A stretch of DNA of 9,638 nt from Sphingomonadales bacterium UBA1936. Lineage in GTDB: Bacteria > Pseudomonadota > Alphaproteobacteria > Sphingomonadales > Sphingomonadaceae. Positions 1 through 5,521 of this stretch are shown here, one piece after another. The position numbers were made by a program, and so were the translations under genes. Each line of letters begins with the position of its first letter. The first letter of the stretch is position 1. The notes under the pieces are model-generated. The model ran no database searches, was not told where the DNA came from, and was given only the letters and a program-made list of their open reading frames with translations. The stretch spans positions 976-10,613 of the forward strand of contig DDFE01000195.1 in NCBI GenBank assembly GCA_002336985.1. Direction: 5' to 3'.

Positions 1-98
1 CGCGCGTTGATCGACTGCCATGCCTGTGCGCTGGCGGCGGTCGGCAGCGCGGTGATCGCGACGGCGGTCGCGGCGAGCGATACGAGAATGCGTTTCAT
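1..98 (-). CDS. Small secreted protein, N-terminal fragment (runs off the left edge)
   Basis: Only the first 32 codons are in the window. They begin at the ATG read from 98 to 96 and encode a classic Sec signal peptide: a basic MKR start, a hydrophobic alanine/valine/leucine core, and a likely signal peptidase I site after ASA-QA. The mature protein appears to begin AQAWQSINAR. From memory, short sphingomonad periplasmic proteins of unknown function often start this way after cleavage, but I cannot confirm the family from this fragment. A GAGG ribosome binding site lies about 8 bases upstream of the ATG. The gene points away from the window and is transcribed in the same direction as the chorismate mutase gene 95 bp upstream. 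No function can be assigned. Confidence 0.8.
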   Translation of the reverse strand, partial: MKRILVSLAATAVAITALPTAASAQAWQSINA

Positions 99-193
99 GA
101 TTCTAACCTCATATTGCGCCGCCGTACTCTGGCGGCAGGGAGGTTAGACGCCCGTTTGCCTGAAAGGATCATGGACGCCGCGTTGTGCGACGT

Positions 194-469
194 TCAGCGC
201 ATGCCCTCATGGTGGCGGATCACTTCGTCGATGATGAAGCGCAGGAATTTCTCGGTGAAATCGGGGTCGAGGTTCGCGTCCGTCGCCAATTGCCTCAGCC
301 GTGCGACCTGCCGCTCCTCGCGACCGGGATCGGCGGGGGGAAGGCCGGCTTCGGCCTTGTAGGCGCCTACGGCCTTGGTCACCTTGAACCGTTCTGCCAG
401 CATGAAAACCAGTGCGGCATCGATATTGTCGATGCTTTCGCGATAATGTTGCAACCGGTCGTCACTCAT
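194..469 (-). CDS. Chorismate mutase, monofunctional AroQ class
   Basis: This enzyme rearranges chorismate to prephenate, the first committed step to phenylalanine and tyrosine, in the cytoplasm. The 91-residue product is a complete all-helical AroQ domain with no fused dehydratase or dehydrogenase and no signal peptide. The known active-site residues of the E. coli domain (R11, R28, K39, D48, R51, E52) all have counterparts one position earlier here: R10, R27, K38, D47, R50 and E51. The position matching E. coli Q88 is H87, inside a C-terminal IRHH motif. The ATG at 469 has a GGAG ribosome binding site 8 bases upstream. The gene is divergent from the polyprenyl synthase across only 59 bp, so the two promoters must overlap or lie very close. 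The family call is firm; isolated domains of this kind sometimes act on isochorismate, which the sequence does not exclude. Confidence 0.93.
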   Translation of the reverse strand: MSDDRLQHYRESIDNIDAALVFMLAERFKVTKAVGAYKAEAGLPPADPGREERQVARLRQLATDANLDPDFTEKFLRFIIDEVIRHHEGMR

Positions 470-528
470 GCGGTTTTCTCCTGCGCGGCTTGCCTTAGCG
501 GCGAGGCGCGTCCACAGGAAAGCCCGAA

Positions 529-1542
529 ATGACTGCGACCGTCACCAGCATCACGCCCAGCCGCCAGCCCAGTCTCGACCCGATGCTTGCGCTGGTCGAA
601 TCCGATCTGCGGCAGGTCAACAACGTCATCCTCGACCGCATGCAGTCGGAAATCCCGCTGATCCCGCAACTGGCAGGGCATCTGATCGCGGGCGGGGGCA
701 AGCGGATGCGGCCGATGCTGACGTTGGCGTGCGCGCGCCTGCTCGATTATCCGGGCACGCGCCAGCACAAGCTCGCCGCCGCGGTCGAGTTCATCCACAC
801 CGCAACGCTGCTCCACGACGACGTCGTCGACGGGTCCGACATGCGGCGCGGCAAGAAGACGGCGAACATCATCTGGGGCAACCCCGCGACGGTGCTGGTC
901 GGCGATTTCCTGTTCAGCCGCAGCTTCGAACTGATGGTCGAGGACGGCAGCCTGAAAGTGCTGAAGATCCTCAGCCACGCGTCGGCGGTGATCGCCGAGG
1001 GAGAGGTCAACCAGCTGACCGCGCAGCGCCAGGTGACGCTGGGCGAGGAACGCTACCTCAACATCATCAGTTCGAAGACCGCGGCACTGTTCGCCGCTGC
1101 CTGCCGCATCGCCGCCGTGATTGCCGAACGCGATACGGAGATCGAGGAGGCGCTCGACGCCTATGGCCGCAATCTCGGCATCGCATTCCAGCTGGTCGAT
1201 GATGCCATCGACTATGCGTCGGACGCCGGGACGATGGGCAAGGATGTCGGCGACGACTTCCGCGATGGCAAGGTCACCCTGCCGGTTATCCTGGCGCACG
1301 CGCGCGGGTCAGACGCTGATCGTGCCTTCTGGAACGACGCGATGATGGGGCGGCGGATTTCGGACGACGATCTCGCCCATGCCACGCGCCTGCTCCGCGC
1401 GACGAACGCCATCGACGACACCATCGAACGCGCCCGCCACTTCGGCCAGCGCGCCATCGATGCGCTCGGCCAGTTCCCGCGGGGCGCCGCAAAATCGGCG
1501 CTTACGGAAGCAGTGGAATTCGCGATCTCCCGCGCATATTGA
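529..1542 (+). CDS. ispB: Long-chain (E)-polyprenyl diphosphate synthase (ubiquinone side chain)
   Basis: The 337-residue protein adds isopentenyl units to an allylic diphosphate to make the long isoprenoid tail of ubiquinone. All hallmarks of trans-prenyl synthases are present: GGGKRMRP at residues 55-62, the first aspartate-rich motif DDVVD at 97-101, the second aspartate-rich motif DDAID at 224-228, and the GDDFRDGKVTLP segment at about 241-252. The fifth residue before the first motif is small (A92), which in this family permits long chains; the exact length (octa- or decaprenyl) cannot be read from sequence. The symbol is by family analogy. The ATG at 529 follows an AGGAAAG ribosome binding site. 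The next gene starts 7 bp after the stop, so the two are probably co-transcribed and translationally coupled. The divergent neighbour uses chorismate, the precursor of the ubiquinone head group. Confidence 0.93.
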   Translation: MTATVTSITPSRQPSLDPMLALVESDLRQVNNVILDRMQSEIPLIPQLAGHLIAGGGKRMRPMLTLACARLLDYPGTRQHKLAAAVEFIHTATLLHDDVVDGSDMRRGKKTANIIWGNPATVLVGDFLFSRSFELMVEDGSLKVLKILSHASAVIAEGEVNQLTAQRQVTLGEERYLNIISSKTAALFAAACRIAAVIAERDTEIEEALDAYGRNLGIAFQLVDDAIDYASDAGTMGKDVGDDFRDGKVTLPVILAHARGSDADRAFWNDAMMGRRISDDDLAHATRLLRATNAIDDTIERARHFGQRAIDALGQFPRGAAKSALTEAVEFAISRAY

Positions 1543-1549
1543 GGACCGC

Positions 1550-1831
1550 ATGACCGAAGCGCGCATCTATCAGGAACCGAAGAACGCCATGCAGTCGGGC
1601 CGGGCCCGCACGCGCCGCTGGCTGCTCGAATATGTGCCGGCGGAGGCCAAAAAGCCCGATCCGCTGACTGGCTGGGCGGGGTCGGGCGATACGCGCGAAC
1701 AGGTGCGGCTGGCGTTCCCCGATGCGGCAGCAGCCCAGGCCTATGCGGAACGCGAAGGCATTTCCGCACGCGTGATGCCTGCTCCCACGTCGAGCCTGAA
1801 GCTTCAGGCTTATGCGGACAACTTCCGCTAA
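1550..1831 (+). CDS. NDUFS4-like accessory subunit of respiratory complex I
   Basis: The 93-residue protein matches the 'ETC complex I subunit conserved region' family, the bacterial counterpart of mitochondrial NDUFS4 (18 kDa subunit). This family occurs in alphaproteobacteria and binds the peripheral arm of NADH:ubiquinone oxidoreductase. Visible features are ARIYQEPKNAMQSGRA near the N terminus, the family-typical WLLEY stretch, a GWAGSGDT segment around residues 42-49, and an F-P-D-A-A-A-A-Q-A-YAEREG helix followed by a short C-terminal tail. There is no signal peptide or membrane segment. The frame is open further upstream, but those codons lie inside the prenyl synthase gene; the ATG at 1550 has a GAGGA site at 1541-1545 that overlaps the stop of the preceding gene. 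It is separated from the main nuo cluster, at least within this window. Confidence 0.88.
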   Translation: MTEARIYQEPKNAMQSGRARTRRWLLEYVPAEAKKPDPLTGWAGSGDTREQVRLAFPDAAAAQAYAEREGISARVMPAPTSSLKLQAYADNFR

Positions 1832-1837
1832 ACTTCT

Positions 1838-1979
1838 CCTCTCCCCTTGAGGGAGAGGTTGGGAGAGGGGCCAGCGGCGCCTGCCGCTGAAGGACGGCTC
1901 GCTTTCCGCCCACACCGTGGAGTCTTTTGAGCCGCAGACGCGGCTGACCCCCACCTAACCTCCCCCTCAAGGGGGGAGG
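1838..1979. repeat. Inverted pair of REP-like palindromes between convergent genes (REPIN-like)
   Basis: Two similar G/C-rich palindromes face each other. The left one has arms CCTCTCCC (1838-1845) and GGGAGAGG (1851-1858) around CTTGA. The right one has arms CCTCCCCC (1959-1966) and GGGGGAGG (1972-1979) around TCAAG. The reverse complement of the right copy, with its flanks, matches the left copy over about 38 bp with only a few differences. Between them lie two more short hairpins, AGCGGC/GCCGCT (1873-1888) and AGCCGC/GCGGCT (1930-1945). This is the structure of a paired REP element. It fills nearly the whole space between the NDUFS4-like gene and the stop of the Nudix gene at 1982, and may also act as a bidirectional terminator. 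Confidence 0.75.
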
Positions 1980-1981
1980 AA

Positions 1982-2503
1982 TTATTGTTCCAAGATCGAC
2001 GACCCGAGCAGCGTCAGGATCTTCACATCGATCAAACACCCGTCGGCGCGCTTGTCCGCGACGAAACGGGCGATGTCCCCCACCGGCACGCGGTGGACGA
2101 CGATGTTCTCCCCTTCGACACCGCCGCCGTCATGCACCTTTGTCAGCCCATGCGCGCGAACCAGTGTGAAGGTCTCGCTGACCATACCGGGTGATGAAGC
2201 GAACTCGCCGATCACGTCGATCCGGTCGGGTCGCCAGCCAGTTTCCTCTTCCAGCTCACGCGCTGCGGAGGTGACGATATCTTCGCCCGCGGTCTCGTCG
2301 CCGACGAGACCTGCAGGGAGTTCGAGGCACTGACGCTGTAATGGCACGCGCCACTGCTCGACCAGCAGGACATGCCCATCCTCGATCGCCAATATCACCG
2401 CCGCGCCGATGTTGCGCGCACGGCCGACATATTCCCACGGGCCGCGCCGCTTCGCGACGATGTACTTGCCCGCCCACATGACTTCCTCGGGGGCGTTGTT
2501 CAC
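1982..2503 (-). CDS. Nudix hydrolase, ADP-ribose pyrophosphatase type
   Basis: The 173-residue product probably hydrolyses a nucleoside diphosphate linked to another group, with ADP-ribose the best guess. The complete Nudix box is at residues 68-90: G68, E74, R82, E83, E85, E86 and G89 fit Gx5Ex7REUxEExGU except that the last position is W90 rather than an aliphatic residue. A proline sits 15 residues after the box, in SSPGMVSE, which matches the spacing described for ADP-ribose pyrophosphatases. The N-terminal strand region (WEYVGRARNIGAAVILA) also fits this subgroup. The chosen start is a GTG whose bases overlap the TGA of the upstream TPM gene by 4 bp, implying translational coupling. An internal ATG at 2479 has a strong GAGGAA site just upstream and is a credible alternative that would shorten the protein by 8 residues. 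This is the last gene of the lemA operon. Confidence 0.9.
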   Translation of the reverse strand: MNNAPEEVMWAGKYIVAKRRGPWEYVGRARNIGAAVILAIEDGHVLLVEQWRVPLQRQCLELPAGLVGDETAGEDIVTSAARELEEETGWRPDRIDVIGEFASSPGMVSETFTLVRAHGLTKVHDGGGVEGENIVVHRVPVGDIARFVADKRADGCLIDVKILTLLGSSILEQ

Positions 2504-3177
2504 AGCTCGATCAGCCGGTCGGGCAGTTCGTTCACATCGTCATCCGCGCGTGGCAGGTGGGCGGACAGGATCGTCCCGACCTGTGCCACCGCCGCGATCA
2601 TGCCATCGGCGATGCGGCCTTCGCGTACCTCTGCGGTCATCGCGATCATCGCGTCACCCCAGGCGGCGGGTTCGACCTTGGTCAGGATCGCTTCGTCGGC
2701 GATGATTTCGGCCATGTGTTCGCCGAGCGAGAGGTAGATCAGGATGCCGGTACGCCCTGCGGTGCGCGCCTCGGCGGCAACCTTGAACAACTGGATCGCG
2801 CGGGCGCGCACTCGGCGCCGGCGCACGGCACGGGGCGTGAAGAACATGCGGAGCGGCTCGAACTGCAGCGCTCCGAACTTGAGAGCCGATACCAGCGCCA
2901 TGCCTGCAAAGGTCAACAGCATCAGGTCGCGGATCTCGGTCGCGCCCCACCCGCTGGTGAACTGCGCGACGATGCCCTGCGGCAGCGCAGGCCATGCCGC
3001 GAACAGGATCGGCACGAACAGTGCGGCAAGGCCGGTATAGACCAGCGCGATGTCCTCATAGGCATCCGACCGGTCGGCGACGATCGTTACGATCTCGCCA
3101 GAGGTACCAGCTTCCGCTGCATGAACCGCATCGCTGACGCGCTGGTGATCGGCTTCGGTCGGTCTCTTCATCACCAT
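2500..3177 (-). CDS. TPM-domain integral membrane protein
   Basis: The 225-residue protein has an interrupted TPM domain (the TPM_phosphatase/YgcG-like fold). The first part, about residues 8-38, contains SGEIVTIVADRSDAYED. A membrane block follows, with hydrophobic segments at about 42-63 and 84-101. The rest of the domain spans about 128-206 and includes GRTGILIYLSLGEHMAEIIADEAI, reminiscent of the core strands and helices of the family. A strongly basic stretch at 115-127 (RAVRRRRVRARA) should lie on the cytoplasmic side. No signal peptide is seen. Two starts are possible: ATG at 3177, or ATG at 3171, which shares one base with the TGA of the upstream gene and has a G-rich site at better spacing. 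The gene overlaps both neighbours and belongs to the lemA operon. The biochemical function of these bacterial domains is not settled; phosphatase activity should not be assumed. Confidence 0.85.
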   Translation of the reverse strand: MVMKRPTEADHQRVSDAVHAAEAGTSGEIVTIVADRSDAYEDIALVYTGLAALFVPILFAAWPALPQGIVAQFTSGWGATEIRDLMLLTFAGMALVSALKFGALQFEPLRMFFTPRAVRRRRVRARAIQLFKVAAEARTAGRTGILIYLSLGEHMAEIIADEAILTKVEPAAWGDAMIAMTAEVREGRIADGMIAAVAQVGTILSAHLPRADDDVNELPDRLIEL

Positions 3178-4022
3178 CCCCCCGATGCGCCGCCACCGCC
3201 GAACGATCCGCCGCCGCCGGAGAAGCCGCCGCCCCCTCCGCCGCCCCAGCCGCCGCCCCCGCCGAAACCGCCTCCGCCCCAGTCATCATCGTCGTGTCGG
3301 CTGCTGGTCGCGACATTGATCGCGGTCCACAACAGCGCTTCGCCCAGTCCCGACGAATGCCGCCGCCCGCGCCCGGCAATGCGGCCGACGAGCGGCAGGA
3401 TGACGAAGAGGATGATCACGATCCAGAAGATGAACGCCGACGGATTGACCTTGTCGCGCGATGCTTTCTGCTGCGCGGCAAGTTCGGCCGTCCGTTTCGC
3501 GGCTTCTTCAGGCGTCAGCTTGATCTGTTCGCCGATCGCATCGACGCCGGCATTCAGGGCGCCTGCGATGTCCCCAGCGCGAAGCATGGGCGTCATGATC
3601 GTGCGCGCGACGATGCCCGAAAAGGCATCGGTGACGAGCGGCTCCAGCCCATAACCCACTTCGATCCGCGGCCCTCGTTGGCCTACCGGATTATTCGGCG
3701 CGAGCAGGATCACCAGCCCGTCGTTCTTGTCCTTGCCACCGATCTGCCAGGCGCGACCTAATCGATAGCCATAGTCCTCGAGCGGATAGCCCTGCATATC
3801 AGGGATCGTCGCGATAACGACCTGGTGGCCCGTCGATTGCTCGATGCTTTGAAGTTTTGCTTCGAGCGCGGCCTTTTGGTCCGGCTGCAACAGGTTGGCA
3901 GCATCGACAACCCGGCCGGTGAGCGGCGGGAACGTCTGGGCAAGCGCCGGGAAGGCACAAACCAGCAGCAGGAGGGCGAAAAACGCTCTCCACAAACCGT
4001 CATGCTGAACTCGTTTCAGCAT
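3171..4022 (-). CDS. Secreted/anchored TPM-domain protein with glycine-rich tail (YgcG-like)
   Basis: From the ATG at 4022 the product has 283 residues. A signal peptide core (LWRAFFALLLLVCAFPALA) ends before about Q29. The TPM domain spans about 33-165, with GRVVDAANLL, the DYGYRLGRAWQIG segment, DGLVILLAP and RIEVGYGLEPLVTDAF. A transmembrane helix lies at 196-213. The tail (249-283) is almost pure glycine with W, F and S, as in other YgcG-like proteins. The start is uncertain. The frame is open to 4097, but its first 25 codons and the next few are the translation of a REP-like repeat (HPGLDPG and LKRVQHDG are recognisable repeat translations). Starts at ATG 4034, ATG 4022 or TTG 3995 all keep the signal peptide; I prefer 4022, which has GAGG just upstream. 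It lies between lemA and a second TPM gene, with which it overlaps. Confidence 0.82.
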   Translation of the reverse strand: MLKRVQHDGLWRAFFALLLLVCAFPALAQTFPPLTGRVVDAANLLQPDQKAALEAKLQSIEQSTGHQVVIATIPDMQGYPLEDYGYRLGRAWQIGGKDKNDGLVILLAPNNPVGQRGPRIEVGYGLEPLVTDAFSGIVARTIMTPMLRAGDIAGALNAGVDAIGEQIKLTPEEAAKRTAELAAQQKASRDKVNPSAFIFWIVIILFVILPLVGRIAGRGRRHSSGLGEALLWTAINVATSSRHDDDDWGGGGFGGGGGWGGGGGGGFSGGGGSFGGGGASGGW

Positions 4023-4095
4023 CCACCTCACCATGTGAGCGGACGTTCCATCGGAGAGACGCCACCCCGGATCAAGTCCGGGGTGACGCCTCTCC
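4002..4095. repeat. REP-like double palindrome between lemA and the TPM gene
   Basis: Two palindromes lie side by side. The first has perfect 8-bp arms, ATGCTGAA (4002-4009) and TTCAGCAT (4015-4022), around CTCGT. The second has 9-bp arms, CACCCCGGA (4063-4071) and TCCGGGGTG (4077-4085), around TCAAG; its stem extends outward to 19 bp (4053-4095) with two imperfect positions. Both are recognisable intergenic repeat types in sphingomonads and related alphaproteobacteria. The first overlaps the likely start of the TPM-domain gene. The second lies in the leader between lemA (stop at 4106) and that gene, where it could stabilise the upstream message or attenuate transcription. I identify the repeat class from memory; copy number was not checked. 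Confidence 0.75.
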
Positions 4096-4105
4096 AAAAG
4101 AACCG

Positions 4106-4690
4106 TCAGTTGAAATCGACTTTAGGCGCGGCTTCGGCCCCCGGAGTGGTCGCCTTGAACGGTACCATCGGCTTGGCTCCGTAAAAGATCTTGGCCCCGA
4201 TGGCGTCCGGGAAAGTACGGATCGTCGTGTTGTAGGCCTGGACCGCGCCGTTGTAGTCCCGCCGGGCGGTCGAGATGCGGTTTTCCGAACCTTCCAGCTG
4301 ATCCATCAAGGTCGCGTAGTTCGCCTGGGATTTCAGCTCGGGATAGGCTTCCTGAAGGCGCTGCAGCGAGAGCGTCACGCCCGCCTGTGCCTGCTCATAG
4401 GCCTGAACCTTGGCGGGATCGGTCAAGTCCGCACCCGAGACCTTGACCTGCGATGCGGAGGCACGCGCCTGCGTCACCTGGACCAGGATGTCCTTTTCCT
4501 GCGCGCCCGCGGCCTTAACGGTGGCCACCAGATTGGGAATCAGATCGGCGCGGCGCTGATAGTAGTTTTCTACATCTGCCCATTTCGCCTTGGCGTTTTC
4601 CTCGGCGGTCGGCACTGAATTGATGCCGCATCCGGCAAGCGAAATCGCGGCCAACGGCGCGAGCAGGGCTAGGCGGCGGTCGAACGTCAT
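4106..4690 (-). CDS. lemA: LemA family lipoprotein
   Basis: The 194-residue protein begins with a lipoprotein signal peptide (MTFDRRLALLAPLAAISLAGC) whose lipobox L-A-G-C makes C21 the acylated residue, so it should be anchored to a membrane facing the periplasm. The rest is the conserved LemA helical domain: AKWADVENYYQRRADLIPNLVATVKA, the LQEAYPELKSQANYATLMDQLEGSENRI core, and ARRDYNGAVQAYNTTIRTFP. Length and motifs fit the family, whose molecular role is unknown. The frame is open to 4759, but the ATG at 4690 is preferred because it has a strong GGAGGGG site 8 bases upstream (4699-4705) and gives the lipobox at the right depth. It heads a minus-strand operon with two TPM-domain proteins and a Nudix hydrolase. 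LemA next to TPM proteins is a well-known arrangement in bacteria. Confidence 0.93.
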   Translation of the reverse strand: MTFDRRLALLAPLAAISLAGCGINSVPTAEENAKAKWADVENYYQRRADLIPNLVATVKAAGAQEKDILVQVTQARASASQVKVSGADLTDPAKVQAYEQAQAGVTLSLQRLQEAYPELKSQANYATLMDQLEGSENRISTARRDYNGAVQAYNTTIRTFPDAIGAKIFYGAKPMVPFKATTPGAEAAPKVDFN

Positions 4691-4710
4691 CGAGAGATCC
4701 CCTCCACTGT

Positions 4711-4749
4711 GGTGTATGGATAATACACCGTCATCGTCATTTCGCACAA
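4711..4749 (-). promoter_or_regulatory. lemA promoter with overlapping operator-like palindrome
   Basis: On the minus strand a TATTAT -10 box (4725-4720) lies 18 bp downstream of TTGTGC (4749-4744), a plausible sigma-70 promoter. A perfect 7+7 bp palindrome, GGTGTAT-TATCC-ATACACC (4729-4711), covers the -10 box and the expected transcription start, and ends 20 bp before the lemA ATG. Its position is ideal for a repressor. The half-sites GGTG/CACC recall operators of some GntR-family (YtrA-like) regulators, but that link is from memory, and no such regulator is in the window. Confidence 0.6.
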
Positions 4750-4814
4750 GGACAATCACATTGCGCTTGCATTGAACTGCCCGCGCGCCATGCTCGTCCC
4801 TGTACCGAAACGAC

Positions 4815-4820
4815 GGGAGG
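4815..4820 (+). promoter_or_regulatory. Ribosome binding site fixing the GTG start of mscL
   Basis: GGGAGG ends 7 bases before the GTG at 4828 and 13 bases before the in-frame ATG at 4834. The spacing favours the GTG. Confidence 0.8.
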
Positions 4821-4827
4821 ATAGATC

Positions 4828-5253
4828 GTGGGCATGGTTTCCGAGTTCAAGGCCTTCATCAATCGCGGCAACGTGCTCGACCTTGCGGTCGGCGTCATCA
4901 TCGGCGCGGCATTCGGCAAGATCGTGACCGCGCTGACCGACGACTTCATCAATCCGATCTTGTCGCTGGCGACCGGCGGCATCGACTTTTCGAACAAGTT
5001 CGTGCCGATCGGCACCGTGCCGGACGGGACGGCGGAAACGCTGGCTGGCATGAAGGCGGCCGGGGTTCCCGTTTTTGCCTATGGCCACTTCATCACCGAG
5101 ATCATCAATTTCCTGATCCTGGCGTGGATCATCTTCCTGATCGTGCGTACGGCCAACAAGGTGCTGAAGCGGACCGATGACGATGCGACGCCGGCCGATG
5201 TGCTGCTGCTGCGTGAAATCAGGGACGAGCTGAAGGCGCGCCCGAAGGTTTAG
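4828..5253 (+). CDS. mscL: Large-conductance mechanosensitive channel MscL
   Basis: The 141-residue inner-membrane protein forms the pentameric emergency valve that opens under hypo-osmotic shock. The N-terminal amphipathic helix and first pore-lining helix read EFKAFINRGNVLDLAVGVIIGAAFGKIV, then LTDDFINPILSL. A periplasmic loop follows (about 50-85) and then the second helix (FITEIINFLILAWIIFLIVRTANK, about 88-111). The charged C-terminal helix is short and ends LLLREIRDELKARPKV. Length and motif order are normal for the family. It starts with GTG, supported by the GGGAGG site 7 bases upstream. The gene is divergent from the lemA operon. Its TAG stop (5251-5253) lies inside the left terminal repeat of the 272-bp element, so the last bases of the gene may have been altered by insertion of that element. 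Confidence 0.96.
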   Translation: MGMVSEFKAFINRGNVLDLAVGVIIGAAFGKIVTALTDDFINPILSLATGGIDFSNKFVPIGTVPDGTAETLAGMKAAGVPVFAYGHFITEIINFLILAWIIFLIVRTANKVLKRTDDDATPADVLLLREIRDELKARPKV

Positions 5254-5521
5254 GGTCTGCATTCCCCGCTGCCAGCGTTCTGGACGGAGCGGATTTTGGT
5301 GCAGGGCTAGGAGTGAGGAGCAAGGCGATGCTTTCGCATCGTCGGCGACGAACGACGACGCCTTGCGCCAAAAGGCGCCCGCCGCTTCGCGGTTGCCGCG
5401 TGACGCCCGCTGGGCGCGTCCCGGCGCTTGCACGGGCCACCAGCCCGCGCTGCGCACCACTCCCTCCGGCGAACGTCACGCGGCAATCCAAAACGTTGTC
5501 AGCGGGGAATGCAGACCCTAA
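5250..5521. mobile_element. MITE-like inverted-repeat element between mscL and the Rrf2 gene
   Basis: The element is bounded by terminal inverted repeats: 5250-5271 is the exact reverse complement of 5500-5521 (22 bp, beginning TTAGGGTCTGCATT and ending CGCTG), and the similarity continues to about 34 bp per side with a few mismatches. Nested inside is a second inverted pair, TTGCCGCGTGACG (5393-5405) and CGTCACGCGGCAA (5474-5486). Several small hairpins fill the rest: GCAAGGCG/CGCCTTGC (5320-5366) enclosing GATGC-TTTC-GCATC, then GCGCC-AAAA-GGCGC (5365-5378), CCGC-TTC-GCGG and CGGGC-CACCA-GCCCG. No convincing protein is encoded, and both strands carry only short frames. The outermost bases supply the stop codons of both flanking genes. 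I infer a non-autonomous transposable element; target-site duplications are not evident. Confidence 0.65.

Noticed and set aside
466..1299. Long minus-strand open frame (277 codons) antisense to the prenyl synthase
   Set aside because: It is a shadow of a clear prenyl synthase with all catalytic motifs; the antisense translation is arginine/aspartate-rich with no recognisable domain.
2557..3654. Long plus-strand open frame (365 codons) with a proline-rich tract
   Set aside because: It is antisense to the two TPM genes; the polyproline run is simply the complement of the glycine-rich tail codons.
4756..5460. Minus-strand open frame (234 codons) crossing mscL and the 272-bp element
   Set aside because: It is antisense to mscL for most of its length, and its N-terminal part is a translation of the repeat element.
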